A stretch of 64,000 bases of DNA. Source: Acidovorax sp. HDW3 (GTDB taxonomy: Bacteria; Pseudomonadota; Gammaproteobacteria; Burkholderiales; Burkholderiaceae_C). Where the stretch lies: positions 2,462,001 to 2,526,000 of the forward strand of contig NZ_CP049885.1 of NCBI RefSeq assembly GCF_011303755.1, read 5' to 3'. The stretch's first letter is position 1. Every line of letters begins with the position of its first letter. The translations under genes were made by a program, and so were the position numbers. Positions 36,711-47,208 of this stretch are shown one piece after another. A model generated the notes under the pieces. The model saw only the letters and a list, made by a program, of their open reading frames with translations. It was not told where the DNA came from and ran no database searches.

Positions 36711-38918
36711 TTATCCAGACAGCTTGCCGCCCAGCCACTGCTGCAACCCATGCGCGGGCATGGGACGGGCAAAGAGGTAGCCCTGCCCCTCGGCGCAGCC
36801 TTGCTGGCGCAGCATCTGCCAGTGTTCGGTTGTTTCCACCCCTTCGGCAATCACGCGCAGGCCCATGCTGTGCGCCAGGGCAATCACGGCCTGGCAGATG
36901 GCGCGGTCGTTGGCGTCGTTCAGGATGTCGCGCACAAAGGACTGGTCGATCTTGAGCTGCGACAGCGGCAGGCGCTTGAGGTAGGCCAGCGACGAATAGC
37001 CCGTACCAAAATCGTCCAGCGCAAACCGTACCCCCAGCTCGCGCAGGCTGTGCATACGGGCAATGCATTCGTCCATGTCCTGCAGCAGCAGGCTCTCGGT
37101 CAGCTCCAGCTTCAGCTGTGCCGGGTGGGCGCCCGTGGCGGCAATGGTCTGCGCCAGCACCGGCACAAAATCGGGCGCGCGAAACTGGCGTGCGCTCACG
37201 TTGATCGCCACTTCCAAGCCACTGGTCAGGCCGTCGCGCTGCCACAGCGCCTGCTGGCGGCACGCCTGCTCCAGCACCCAGCGGCCAATGGCCAGAATCT
37301 GCCCCGTTTCCTCAGCAATCGGTATGAACACTGCGGGCGAGACGCTGCCCAGCTCCGGACTTTCCCAGCGCAGCAAGGCTTCCACGCCCATGCACCGTCC
37401 CTGCGCATTCACCTGCGGCTGGTAGTGCAAGCAAAATTCACCGTTTTCCAGTGCCCGGTACAGGGCTTTTTCCATGGCTGCGCGGGCGTTGATGGCTACC
37501 TGCATCCGGGGGTCAAAAAACCGCAGAGTGTTGCGCCCTGCAGCCTTGGCCTCGTACATGGCCAGGTCGGCCTGTTTGAGCAGTTCGTCAATTTGGGTGC
37601 GGCCGCCATGGAACAGCGCCACCCCCAAACTGGGCGTGCTGCGCACCGCGTGCGGCCCCAACTGGTAGGGCGCCGAGAGGGCTTGCACGATTTTGCGGCC
37701 CACGCCCTCGGCCTCCGCTGCCGCCTGGGTGGGCTGCTCATGCAAATCCGTCAGCAAGACGATGAATTCGTCGCCCCCCAGGCGGGCCACGGTATCGACC
37801 TGGCGCACGCACTCGCGCAGGCGCTGCGCCACCTGCACCAGCAGCAGGTCGCCCGTGTCGTGGCCCAGGGTGTCGTTGAGGGTTTTGAAATTGTCCAGGT
37901 CAATGAATACCACCGCCCCATGCGCGCTGCTGCGAGTGCAGCTGGCGCTGGCGTGCTCGATGCGGTCGAGCAGCAGGCGGCGGTTGGGCAGGCCCGTGAG
38001 CGGGTCGTAAAACGCCAGGTTGCGGATTTCCTCCTGCGCCTGGCGGCGTACGGTGATGTCCATGATGACGCCCAGCAGCCCCCGGTCTTGCCCCTGGCTG
38101 TCGTGAAAACGCTTGCCGCTGAGATTGCCCCAAAACGTGCTGCCATCGCTGCGCCAGTACAGGCGATCGAGATCGACCTGATCGATGTCACTCTCCAGCA
38201 GCGCCAGCATTTTTTGGTGCGACACGTCGTGCTCATCCGGGTGCACCAGCGAAACGTAGGGGCTGCCCACAATTTGCGCACAGGGCCGCTGGAACATGCG
38301 GGCCATGGATTCATTGGCGCGGGTGATGGTGCCCTGGCGATCGACCAGGAAGATGGCGACGTTGGAAGTGTCGAAAATTTGCTGCAAGAGCGACTCGCTC
38401 TCTTGCACGCGCAAGGCATCGTGCTTGCGCTGGGTGATGTCCTCGATAAAGCCGTGGTAGGTGGTGATGCCATCGGCTGCTGTCAAAGGTATGGAACTGG
38501 CATGAAACCAGCGCGCTTCGCCATCGGGCAGGATAAAGCGAATCTCCTCTGAAAACGCTGCCCGCGCCTGCGACGCTTGGCGATCGGCTTCCAAAAAACG
38601 CGGCAAATCCTCCGGGTGGATACGCGAAAACAAGTTCATGGGGTCGGCCATGGCGTCGGCGGCGCAAACACCTATGAGGCGCTCGACCCCTTCGCTCATA
38701 TAGAGCAGGTGGGGGCGCTGCCCCTCTTCGAGCCGGTAGTGGTACACCACCACGGGCAGGTGGTTCATGAACTCCTTGAGCTGCTGCAGCTCCTGGTGCA
38801 GGCGCTCGTCTGCTGGTGCCTGGGTATTGCGGGGCATAGTGGTATTGCAAAGTCCTGCGGATGGGCTTGACGTAGCGGCCTGAACACTGGGCACTGGGCA
38901 AAAAAGAATGGAGCGCAT
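36711..38918 (-). CDS. Cyclic-di-GMP protein with two PAS domains, GGDEF and EAL
   Basis: The 735-residue protein has two PAS/PAC units (HLPVVVYHYRLEEGQRPHLL with YHGFIEDITQRKHD, then IFDTSNVAIFLVDRQGTITR with GLLGVIMDITVRRQ). A GGDEF domain with intact GGDEF and the upstream RxxD inhibition site (RQVD) follows, then an EAL domain with EALLR and DDFGTGYSS. Both synthesis and breakdown of cyclic di-GMP are possible. There are no membrane segments, so the PAS domains sense a cytosolic signal. Start MRSILFC was chosen; a second candidate at 38837 (MPRNTQ) would remove 27 residues that do not look conserved. Confidence 0.93.
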   Translation of the reverse strand: MRSILFCPVPSVQAATSSPSAGLCNTTMPRNTQAPADERLHQELQQLKEFMNHLPVVVYHYRLEEGQRPHLLYMSEGVERLIGVCAADAMADPMNLFSRIHPEDLPRFLEADRQASQARAAFSEEIRFILPDGEARWFHASSIPLTAADGITTYHGFIEDITQRKHDALRVQESESLLQQIFDTSNVAIFLVDRQGTITRANESMARMFQRPCAQIVGSPYVSLVHPDEHDVSHQKMLALLESDIDQVDLDRLYWRSDGSTFWGNLSGKRFHDSQGQDRGLLGVIMDITVRRQAQEEIRNLAFYDPLTGLPNRRLLLDRIEHASASCTRSSAHGAVVFIDLDNFKTLNDTLGHDTGDLLLVQVAQRLRECVRQVDTVARLGGDEFIVLLTDLHEQPTQAAAEAEGVGRKIVQALSAPYQLGPHAVRSTPSLGVALFHGGRTQIDELLKQADLAMYEAKAAGRNTLRFFDPRMQVAINARAAMEKALYRALENGEFCLHYQPQVNAQGRCMGVEALLRWESPELGSVSPAVFIPIAEETGQILAIGRWVLEQACRQQALWQRDGLTSGLEVAINVSARQFRAPDFVPVLAQTIAATGAHPAQLKLELTESLLLQDMDECIARMHSLRELGVRFALDDFGTGYSSLAYLKRLPLSQLKIDQSFVRDILNDANDRAICQAVIALAHSMGLRVIAEGVETTEHWQMLRQQGCAEGQGYLFARPMPAHGLQQWLGGKLSG

Positions 38919-38930
38919 GGTACTGCCTTT

Positions 38931-38945
38931 GTCACAGTGTGTGAC
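38931..38945. promoter_or_regulatory. Palindrome just upstream of the GGDEF-EAL start
   Basis: GTCACA, three bases, TGTGAC, about 13 bases before the ATG and within the leader. The half-site resembles CRP/FNR-type half-sites but the spacing is shorter than for CRP. It could be an operator or an RNA hairpin. Confidence 0.35.
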
Positions 38946-39014
38946 ACAAAGCTCCAACACAGGCACATCACCTTCCTTCGTGTGCATGGAACGGTGTTTC
39001 TTTATCCGGCTGCT

Positions 39015-39167
39015 TTTCGCCCCCGACTCGGCGCCACGCCATGCCAGCGCTTGTAAGCTTGCGACAAGGGTGCTATTGGCAAACCCGGATCCGGCGGCCA
39101 CATCGGCAAAACTCAGGCGTCCCTCGGCCAGCAGCGCCTGGGCACGCGCCTGCTGCGCGGCCTGGAA
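39015..39167 (-). pseudogene. Possible remnant of an AraC-type DNA-binding domain
   Basis: The frame encodes FQAAQQARAQALLAEGRLSF followed by ADVAAGSGFANSTLVASLQA. This resembles the first helix-turn-helix of AraC regulators (RAxxLLxxGxxSxAEVAxxxGF). No complete regulator surrounds it. The assignment is tentative and may be chance in a GC-rich frame. Confidence 0.3.
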
Positions 39168-39206
39168 TCGATGACGGCAGCGATCGACGACTTTGATCGA
39201 AAAAGT

Positions 39207-39672
39207 GTGAAGCCCACCGATAAGCCGGATTCTGTGCACGCGGTTGCCCGCGCGTGACCGCCATTACTCTGGGCCGGGGGTCGCCCCACCGGCTCGATGC
39301 CACCTACCCGCACACGACCCGGGGGCCCCGGGGAGAACACCGCAGCGAACTGCGCCGCTCAGCGTGTGCCTACTTGGTGTTGCTGCGCGTAGAGATTGCC
39401 CGTTTCACCCGAAGCGGGCGCCGCCCGCTTCGGGTGGCTATGGTCTTTGCGGCTTACGCCGCAAACCGTCTGGCTTGCGCCAGCCTGGCCCGCTTGCGCG
39501 GGCGACCGATAGAACACCGTCGGTGGCTTGCTACCCGTCTCGACTCGTCTCTGTTGCTCTGATCCTCACCTCACGGTGGACAGCCGTTAGCTGCTACGCT
39601 GCCCTTTGCAGTCCGGACGTTCCTCCAGTGCGGCCTTTCGGCACTTGCACCAGCGGCGGTCTGGTGGGCTTC
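39207..39672 (-). ncRNA. rnpB: RNase P RNA (bacterial type A)
   Basis: Read on the minus strand, the RNA starts GAAGCCCACCAGACCGCC. It carries the universally conserved GGAGGAACGTCCGGACT block and has the closing AGAGTAATGGCGGTC and ACAGAATCCGGCTTATCGGTGGGCTTC. The 5' and 3' ends pair (GAAGCCCACC with GGTGGGCTTC). A perfect 13-bp hairpin (ACCCGAAGCGGGC and its complement) extends one of the inner stems. RnpB is the catalytic part of RNase P, which trims tRNA 5' ends. No protein is encoded here. Confidence 0.95.
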
Positions 39673-39730
39673 ACGGGGGCGATTATCCTTGATGACGGCG
39701 CTGCCATCCGTCAATCCACCGCAAAACACC

Positions 39731-41134
39731 ATGCACGACATCATTTGCCCGCACTGCCACAAGGCGTTCAAGATCGACGAGGCCGGTTACGCCGACATCC
39801 TCAAGCAGGTGCGTGACAAAGACTTTCAGCACCAGCTGCACGAGCGCCTGGAGCTGGCCGAGCGCGACAAGAAAAGCGCCGTGCAGCTGGCCGAGGCGCG
39901 GGTGACCAGCGCGCTGCAGCAGGCCGCCGCCAGCAAGGATGCCGAGATCAGCGCGCTCCAGGCCCGGCTCGATGCCAGCCAGACCGAGCGCGACGCGGCC
40001 GTGGCTGCCGCCCTGCGCGCCATCGAAAAAGAGCGCGACGGCCTGGCGCACGAACTGGCGCAGGCGCGTATCGACAAGCAAAGCGCGCTGCAGCTGGCCG
40101 ACGCCACCCGGCTGGCCGAGCTGCAAAAAAACCGCGCCGCCCAGGAGGCGCAAATCCAACAGCTCAAGAGCCAGCTCGACGCCAGCCGCATGGCCCAGCA
40201 GCTGGCGGTGACCGAGGCCGTGGGCGCCGTGGCGCGCGAGCGCGACGAGCTGGGCAGCAGCCTCAAGCAGCTGGCGCTGGAAAAGCAACTGGCAGAAAAA
40301 TCTTTGGTGGACAAGTACGAAACCCAGCTGCGCGACCGCGAGGACACCATCGAGCGCCTGCGCGACCTCAAATCGCGCCTATCGACCAAGATGCTGGGCG
40401 AGACGCTGGAGCAGCACTGCGAGGTCGAGTTCAACCGCATTCGCGCCATCGCCTTCCCGCGCGCCTACTTTGAAAAAGACAACGACGCCAAGAGCGGCAG
40501 CAAGGGCGATTTCATCTTCCGCGACGTGGACGAGGCCGGCACGGAAATCGTCTCCATCATGTTCGAGATGAAGAACGAGGCCGACGCCACCGCCACCAAG
40601 AAAAAGAACGAAGACTTTTTGAAGGAACTGGACAAGGACCGCCAGGAAAAGGGCTGCGAATACGCCGTGCTGGTGTCACTGCTGGAGGGCGACAACGAGC
40701 TGTACAACGGCGGCATCGTCGATGTCTCGCACCGCTACCCCAAGATGTACGTGGTGCGGCCGCAGTTCTTCATCCCCCTCATCACCTTGCTGCGCAACGC
40801 CGCCATGAACGCGCTGCAGTACAAGAGCGAGCTGGCCCAAGTGAAGGCGCAGAACATCGACATCACGCAGTTCGAAGACCAGCTCGAATCCTTCAAAAGC
40901 GCCTTTGGCAAGAACTACGAGCTGGCGTCGCGCCGCTTTGCCACCGCCATCGACGAGATCGACAAGTCCATAGACCACCTGCAGAAAACCAAGGACGCCC
41001 TGCTGGGCGCCGACCGCAACCTGCGCCTGGCCAACGACAAGGCGCAGGACGTGACGCTGAAAAAACTCACCCGCAACAACCCCACCATGACGGCCAAATT
41101 TGCCGAACTGCGCAACACCAACAGCCCCACATGA
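39731..41134 (+). CDS. DUF2130 protein with zinc ribbon, coiled coil and nuclease-like domain
   Basis: The 467-residue protein starts [20 protein letters not shown], with a CxxC zinc-ribbon half. A coiled coil follows to about residue 220 with repeated units ([40 protein letters not shown]). The DUF2130 domain comes next ([38 protein letters not shown]), whose acidic/Lys pattern suggests a PD-(D/E)XK nuclease fold. Members resemble RmuC in layout; the cellular role is unknown. The stop overlaps the methyltransferase start as ATGA. It begins about 60 bases after the rnpB promoter side, facing away. Confidence 0.88.
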   Translation: MHDIICPHCHKAFKIDEAGYADILKQVRDKDFQHQLHERLELAERDKKSAVQLAEARVTSALQQAAASKDAEISALQARLDASQTERDAAVAAALRAIEKERDGLAHELAQARIDKQSALQLADATRLAELQKNRAAQEAQIQQLKSQLDASRMAQQLAVTEAVGAVARERDELGSSLKQLALEKQLAEKSLVDKYETQLRDREDTIERLRDLKSRLSTKMLGETLEQHCEVEFNRIRAIAFPRAYFEKDNDAKSGSKGDFIFRDVDEAGTEIVSIMFEMKNEADATATKKKNEDFLKELDKDRQEKGCEYAVLVSLLEGDNELYNGGIVDVSHRYPKMYVVRPQFFIPLITLLRNAAMNALQYKSELAQVKAQNIDITQFEDQLESFKSAFGKNYELASRRFATAIDEIDKSIDHLQKTKDALLGADRNLRLANDKAQDVTLKKLTRNNPTMTAKFAELRNTNSPT

Positions 41135-41748
41135 ACACCACCGCCCCCACCCACTTCGATACCGCCGCGCGCGACTGGGACCAGCGCCCCATGTCGCAGC
41201 AAATGGCCGCCATCGCCCCGCGCCTGCTGGCCGCCGTGCCGCTGGCCGCCACCGATCATGTGCTGGACTTTGGCGCCGGCACCGGCCTGCTGGCCGCGCA
41301 GATCGCACCGCTGGTGGCGCAGGTGATGGCACTGGACACTTCCGCCGCCATGCTGCAGGTGCTGACCGAAAAAGGCCACGCCAACATCACCGCGCTGCAG
41401 GGCGACATTTTTGCCCTGCCGCCGGGCACCCTGGCGCCGCAAGACGCCATCGTCAGCGCCATGGCGCTGCACCACGTGGCCGACACCGCCGCGCTGCTGC
41501 GCGCCTTTGCTGCCCTGCTGCGCCCTGGCGCTCGCGTGGCGCTGGTGGATTTGTACGCCGAAGATGGCAGCTTTCACGGCGACAACGCCGCCAAGGGCGT
41601 GCACCATCTGGGCTTTGCGCCCGAGGCGCTGCAGGCGCTGGCCGAACAGGCCGGCTTTTGCGACGTTGCGCTGAAGGAAATTTTGCAGGTGCAGCACAAA
41701 AACGGGCGCAGCTACCCGCTGTTTTTGCTGACGGCGCGCAAGCCCTGA
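41131..41748 (+). CDS. SAM-dependent class I methyltransferase
   Basis: The 205-residue protein has the SAM-binding signature [16 protein letters not shown] (about residues 42-57), then [14 protein letters not shown] and [21 protein letters not shown]. This is the UbiE/Methyltransf_11 type. There is no extra domain that would tell the substrate. It is coupled to the DUF2130 gene by a four-base overlap. Confidence 0.88.
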   Translation: MNTTAPTHFDTAARDWDQRPMSQQMAAIAPRLLAAVPLAATDHVLDFGAGTGLLAAQIAPLVAQVMALDTSAAMLQVLTEKGHANITALQGDIFALPPGTLAPQDAIVSAMALHHVADTAALLRAFAALLRPGARVALVDLYAEDGSFHGDNAAKGVHHLGFAPEALQALAEQAGFCDVALKEILQVQHKNGRSYPLFLLTARKP

Positions 41749-41857
41749 ACCCTGGCTGCACTTGCGGCGCAGCAGGCATATGGATATGCCCGCCAGCGCA
41801 GAAGAACTCGTACAAAATGCAGCGCTTACCTGCTGCTTTTTCTTCTCCGGAGACGCC

Positions 41858-42775
<918 letters not shown>

Positions 42776-42802
42776 ACCCTGTTCGCACCGCACAAAAACC
42801 CT

Positions 42803-42830
42803 GGGGCGTAAAATTTGCGCCCCTTTTTTA
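42803..42830 (+). terminator. Intrinsic terminator of cysK
   Basis: GGGGCG pairs with CGCCCC around a loop that can close further, followed by TTTTTTA. It is 28 bases after the cysK stop. Confidence 0.75.
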
Positions 42831-42869
42831 TTGCACCTTCTTGCCCGATCACCACGGGCCATTCCCACC

Positions 42870-44588
42870 ATGATCCGCCTTGCCGAACTGCGCCTGCCCC
42901 TGGCCGCGCTGCCCCTGGAGCCTGAAACCCACCCCCTGGACGCCCTACGCACGCTCGCGGCCCAAACCCTGGGCCTTGCGCCCGACGCCATCGCGCAACT
43001 GCAGGTGTTCAAGCGCAGCTTTGACGCCCGCAAGGCCGCGCTGCTGGCGGTCTATATCGTCGATTGCACCCTGGCCGAGCCGGCGCAGGAAGACGCCCTG
43101 CTGGCGCAGCACGCCCAAAATCCGCACATCCAGCGCACGCCCGACATGGCCTGGCAGCCGCCACCCCAGGCCCCGGCGGGCCTGGCCGAGCGCCCGGTGG
43201 TGGTGGGCTTTGGCCCCTGCGGCATTTTTGCCGCGCTGGTGCTGGCGCAAAGGGGCTTTCGGCCCATCGTGCTCGAACGCGGCAAGGCCGTGCGCGGGCG
43301 CACGCAGGACACCTGGGGCCTGTGGCGCAAGCGCCAGCTTGACCCCGAATCGAACGTGCAGTTCGGCGAAGGCGGCGCAGGCACGTTTTCTGACGGCAAG
43401 CTCTACAGCCAGATCAAAGACCCGCGCCACCTGGGGCGCAAGGTGCTGCAGGAATTCGTCGCCGCCGGTGCGCCGGCAGAAATTTTGTACGAGGCGCACC
43501 CGCACATCGGCACCTTCCGCCTGGTGAAGATGGTGGAGAACCTGCGCGCGCAAATCATCGCCCTGGGCGGCGAAATCCGCTTCTCGCAGCGCGTTGATGG
43601 CCTGGTGCTCGATGCCCACCGCCAGTTGACCGCCCTGCGCGTGCACGACCTGGCCAGCGCCAGCGACTACGAACTGCCCACGCGCCACGCCGTGCTGGCC
43701 CTGGGCCACAGCGCACGCGACAGCTTTGCCGCCCTCTGGCGCCTGGGCGTGCAGATGCAGGCCAAGCCGTTTTCAGTGGGCGTGCGCATCGAGCACCCGC
43801 AAAGCGTGATCGACGCCGCCCGCTGGGGCCAGCACGCAGGCCACCCGCTGCTGGGCGCAGCCGACTACAAGCTGGTGCACCACGCCCGCAATGGCCGCAG
43901 CGTGTACAGCTTTTGCATGTGCCCCGGCGGCACCGTGGTGGCCGCCACCAGCGAGCCGGGCCGCGTGGTCACCAACGGCATGAGCCAGTATTCCCGCGCC
44001 GAGCGCAACGCCAACGCCGGCATGGTGGTGGGCATTGCGCCCGAGGACTACCCACAGGACGCCGCCGCCTTCGAGGCCGTCTTCGGCGACAGCCTGGGCG
44101 CGGGCAGCCTGCCAGCGGGCACGGCGCACCCGCTCTCGGGCATCGTGCTGCAGCGCCAGTTGGAGGCACAGGCCTTCGTGCTCGGTGGGGGTGACTACAG
44201 CGCGCCAGCGCAGCGGGTGGGCGACTTTCTGGCTGGGCGCGCCTCTACGGCGCTGGGCAGCGTGCAGCCCTCCTACCAGCCCGGCGTGCACCTGTGCGAC
44301 CTGGCCCAGCTGCTTCCCGCCTACGCCGTGGCCGCCCTGCGCGAGGCCCTGCCCGCCATGGCGCGCAAGATCAAGGGCTACGACATGCCCGACGCCCTGC
44401 TCACAGCGGTGGAGACACGCACCTCCTCGCCTCTGCGCATCGACCGGGGCGAAGATTTTCAAAGCTGCAACACCCCCGGCCTGTACCCGGCGGGCGAAGG
44501 TGCGGGCTACGCCGGCGGGATTTTTTCCGCCGGCGTGGACGGCATCAAGGTGGGCGAGGCCGTGGCGCGGGCGATGGTGGGGGCATAA
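42870..44588 (+). CDS. Uncharacterised FAD-dependent dehydrogenase (COG2509 type)
   Basis: The 572-residue protein has an N-terminal region of about 100 residues, then the FAD-binding motif VVGFGPCGIFAALVLAQRG (about 110-128) with VLERGKAVRGR. Next come the family blocks NVQFGEGGAGTFSDGKLYSQ and PFSVGVRIEHPQSVID, and near the end NTPGLYPAGEGAGYAGGIFSAGVDG. The substrate is unknown. It is transcribed after the cysK terminator, probably from its own promoter. Confidence 0.9.
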   Translation: MIRLAELRLPLAALPLEPETHPLDALRTLAAQTLGLAPDAIAQLQVFKRSFDARKAALLAVYIVDCTLAEPAQEDALLAQHAQNPHIQRTPDMAWQPPPQAPAGLAERPVVVGFGPCGIFAALVLAQRGFRPIVLERGKAVRGRTQDTWGLWRKRQLDPESNVQFGEGGAGTFSDGKLYSQIKDPRHLGRKVLQEFVAAGAPAEILYEAHPHIGTFRLVKMVENLRAQIIALGGEIRFSQRVDGLVLDAHRQLTALRVHDLASASDYELPTRHAVLALGHSARDSFAALWRLGVQMQAKPFSVGVRIEHPQSVIDAARWGQHAGHPLLGAADYKLVHHARNGRSVYSFCMCPGGTVVAATSEPGRVVTNGMSQYSRAERNANAGMVVGIAPEDYPQDAAAFEAVFGDSLGAGSLPAGTAHPLSGIVLQRQLEAQAFVLGGGDYSAPAQRVGDFLAGRASTALGSVQPSYQPGVHLCDLAQLLPAYAVAALREALPAMARKIKGYDMPDALLTAVETRTSSPLRIDRGEDFQSCNTPGLYPAGEGAGYAGGIFSAGVDGIKVGEAVARAMVGA

Positions 44589-44619
44589 AAAAACGGCGCT
44601 GGCCCCAGGCCAGCGCCGT
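44586..44619 (-). terminator. Intrinsic terminator of htpX
   Basis: A perfect 12-bp stem (ACGGCGCTGGCC / GGCCAGCGCCGT, 44593-44604 and 44608-44619) has a three-base loop, followed on the minus strand by TTTTTTTA. It also separates the convergent FAD gene. Confidence 0.85.
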
Positions 44620-44636
44620 GCATACGCGCCGCGCTA

Positions 44637-45512
44637 TCAACCCTGCAGGTTCTGCAGCGCCGCAATGCGCTCCTCGATCGGCGGGTGGGTGGAGAACAAT
44701 TGGCCAATGCCACCGGCAATGCCCATGGCCGCCACGCTCTTGGGCAATTCAGCCGGATGCAGGCCACCCAGGCGCGCCAAGGCGTTGACCATGGGCTGCT
44801 TGCGCCCCATGAGCTGGGCAGCGCCCGCATCGGCGCGGAACTCACGTTGGCGCGAGAACCAGGCAACGATGATGGCGGCCACAAAACCCAGCACGATGTC
44901 GAGCACGATGGTGGTCACCATGTAGCCGATGCCGGGGCCGGAGCTGCGCTCATCGTCCTTGCGCAAAAAGCTGTCCACGGCGTAGCCGATGACGCGCGAG
45001 AGAAAGACGACGAAGGTGTTCATCACGCCCTGGATCAGCGTCATGGTCACCATGTCGCCGTTGGCGATGTGCGCCACCTCGTGGCCGATGACGGCCTCGA
45101 CCTCCTCGCGCGTCATGTTCTGCAAAAGGCCGGTGGAGACGGCCACCAGGGCCGAATTCTTGAACGCGCCGGTGGCAAAGGCGTTGGGGTCGCCTTCAAA
45201 AATACCGACTTCGGGCATACCGATACCGGCTTTTTGCGCAAAACCACGCACGGTCTCGACGATCCAGCGCTCATCGGGCGAGCCCGAGCCGTCGATCACG
45301 CGCACGCCCGAAGACCACTTGGCCATGGGCTTGCTGATGAGCAGCGAAATGATGGCGCCGCCAAAGCCCATGACCAGGGCAAAGCCCAGCAACGCGCCCA
45401 GATTCAGGCCGTTGGCCGTGAGATATTTGTTCACGCCCAGCAGGCTAGAAACAATGCCCAGCACCACCACGACGGCGAGGTTGGTAAGGACGAATAAGAC
45501 GATACGTTTCAT
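44637..45512 (-). CDS. htpX: Membrane zinc protease HtpX
   Basis: HtpX is an inner-membrane M48 metalloprotease for damaged membrane proteins, linked to envelope and heat stress. The 291-residue protein has membrane segments at about 4-25 and 34-55, the zinc motif [17 protein letters not shown] (about 141-157), two further membrane segments, and the third zinc ligand region [19 protein letters not shown] lies eight bases before the ATG. Confidence 0.96.
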   Translation of the reverse strand: MKRIVLFVLTNLAVVVVLGIVSSLLGVNKYLTANGLNLGALLGFALVMGFGGAIISLLISKPMAKWSSGVRVIDGSGSPDERWIVETVRGFAQKAGIGMPEVGIFEGDPNAFATGAFKNSALVAVSTGLLQNMTREEVEAVIGHEVAHIANGDMVTMTLIQGVMNTFVVFLSRVIGYAVDSFLRKDDERSSGPGIGYMVTTIVLDIVLGFVAAIIVAWFSRQREFRADAGAAQLMGRKQPMVNALARLGGLHPAELPKSVAAMGIAGGIGQLFSTHPPIEERIAALQNLQG

Positions 45513-45578
45513 CGAAGGAGCTCCAAAGAGGCAGGCAGGGATGAGAGAGACAGAAACTGGGTGCGCCACGCCCATTTT

Positions 45579-45960
45579 TCAAGAACACAGGGGTCGGGCG
45601 GGACGGAACACAAAGGAGTCATCGTAGAACGAAAAGTTCTCGTTCGCCGGCCACCAGAGCGCAATCCCGAGCACAGGCAAGGGGACAAACGGCTTGCCTT
45701 GCAGATGCGAAGCCTGCAGGTCTTGCGCCAGCCAAGCGTCGATATTTGCTATATTTTTGATAGCTTCTTGCGCTTGATAGACGTGCGCTGCGAGTGGTTT
45801 TCTTGGATAAACCAGTTGTTCCAGCAACGCGTGGCCAAAGACAATGCACTGCGCCTGGCGCCACACAACCGCCCCGTCGGTAGCGCCAGCGGCGGCCAGC
45901 CTTTCTGGCCTGGGGGCTTGCCAGCCGATGGCGTGTAATCCCGCTGGTGTGCAGACCGTA
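45579..45960 (-). pseudogene. C-terminal remnant of a DUF3025-type gene
   Basis: The frame encodes a segment resembling the end of DUF3025 proteins (VFGHALLEQLVYPRKPLAAH, GKPFVPLPVLGIALWWPANE, FYDDSFVFRPAR). About 125 residues remain, and I expect roughly twice that in a full protein. The frame enters the 3' end of the NYN gene and has no proper start of its own. A copy of the dispersed element lies in frame in the middle (YQAQEAIKNIAN). I recall pyrC followed by DUF3025 in related genomes; if so, the NYN gene has displaced the front half. The family match is from memory. Confidence 0.5.
45742..45779 (+). repeat. Dispersed-element copy inside the DUF3025 remnant
   Basis: Plus strand: ATATTTGCTATATTTTTGAT, AGCTTCTTGCGCTTGATA. 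The left block and core are well kept. It is antisense to the remnant and codes in frame for YQAQEAIKNIAN. Confidence 0.65.
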
Positions 45961-47208
45961 TCACCGCAAGTATTGAACTGCATTCGGAGCACCTGGCGGG
46001 ATCAGAAGAAAGCGCGCTGGGTGCGCGGCCAACAGGGTGCGTACCTGCTCAGGGGTGCGAACCAGACCTTTGGTGTGCAATTTTTTGCTGACGCTGCCCA
46101 AATCCATCCATTGGCCTGCCAGCATTTCCGGGACAGCGAGCAGCACATCAGCAACCGACAGGGGTGCTGGTGCGGTGTACGCCACCTGGGTTGGCTGCTG
46201 GGCTGGGCTCAACCGAAAGTAGGCCGGATAACGGGCAAAGAATGCGGTGGATTTGGTGGTTTTTCCCAAAATGGTGTGCTCACGCAGCACCGGCACGATG
46301 TGCGAAAGCTGTTGTGGTACTTCGCGCAATGCAGGGATTGCGGCCAAGGTGCGCGCCACATCGTCGGGCAGCGCAGGGCAACGCGATTTCGTGGCCGCAG
46401 CTTGGTACATGATTTGGTTGGGCGCGGGAAAAGGAGAAAGCACAAACGCCGCACCCCATTGGGCAAACCATGTCGTGGCCTTGGTACCGGCAGCCAAAAT
46501 GCCCTGCTCACGCAATGCCTTGATGACCTGGCCCAGATGTTGGGGCATTCCGGTACGCAAGGCGGGGTAGGCGCACAAAATTTGCTCAACATTACCCCCA
46601 CAAACTGCCGGAGTAACCGGAGCGGGTGCTACCGCATGGGATTTGGGGGCCAAGGGCATAGGAGGCTGGGGAGTAGCCTCTGGCACCCCAATGGATGCTT
46701 GCGCTGGCGCAGTCGCTGCCGTGGAATCCTCCAAAACCGCAGTGGCCGTGGATGGAGGCTCCACCAACTCCAGCAGCACGACATCGTCATAAAAGCTCTC
46801 GGGATTGGCAAAAATTTGCCCTGCCAAGCTGAAACACCACACCAGACAGCCCTTCTCGCGCAGCCACGTTGCCAGGGGCACAAAATCGGCGTCGCCCGAG
46901 CAAATTGCTACGGCATCCAACTGGTTTTGGCAGACTGCCTCCACAGCGTCGATCACCAAGGCACTGTCGGTCGTTACCTTGTTGACGATCATGTTGGCGA
47001 CCGGGCGCACGCCATGGCGCCACAGCACGGCCTCGATGGCTTTGAGGCTTTCTGCACGACCATAGGCGCGCTTGTAGAGCACGCGGTCGGCACGCTGGCG
47101 CAGGTCATTGAGCACATGGTCGAGCGCCGTGGCGTCGCTCAGGTTGTCTGCGTCGATAAAAACCGCCAGGTTGCGCACCGGCGGCGCTGCCTTGGAGGCC
47201 TCGGCCAT
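45961..47208 (-). CDS. NYN-domain nuclease-like protein with three repeated C-terminal modules
   Basis: The 415-residue protein has an N-terminal NYN (PIN-like RNase) domain at about residues 13-150. Its acidic residues are in FIDADNL (Asp19, Asp21), TTDSALVIDA (Asp81) and CSGDADFVPL (Asp106, Asp108). After a Pro/Ala linker come three similar modules of about 60 residues (206-268, 283-344 and 352-413), each with the pattern L..P.L..., VLRE..I, FA..A.F.L and a Tyr-containing end. They look like winged helices of the LOTUS/OST-HTH type and may bind RNA. The ATG shares one base with the pyrC stop (TAATG). GC content is visibly lower than in neighbours, suggesting transfer. Confidence 0.85.
   Translation of the reverse strand: MAEASKAAPPVRNLAVFIDADNLSDATALDHVLNDLRQRADRVLYKRAYGRAESLKAIEAVLWRHGVRPVANMIVNKVTTDSALVIDAVEAVCQNQLDAVAICSGDADFVPLATWLREKGCLVWCFSLAGQIFANPESFYDDVVLLELVEPPSTATAVLEDSTAATAPAQASIGVPEATPQPPMPLAPKSHAVAPAPVTPAVCGGNVEQILCAYPALRTGMPQHLGQVIKALREQGILAAGTKATTWFAQWGAAFVLSPFPAPNQIMYQAAATKSRCPALPDDVARTLAAIPALREVPQQLSHIVPVLREHTILGKTTKSTAFFARYPAYFRLSPAQQPTQVAYTAPAPLSVADVLLAVPEMLAGQWMDLGSVSKKLHTKGLVRTPEQVRTLLAAHPARFLLIPPGAPNAVQYLR

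Noticed and set aside
39254-39562. Short open frames inside the rnpB region
   Set aside because: The stretch is explained by RNase P RNA with conserved blocks and pairing ends; the frames have no protein character.
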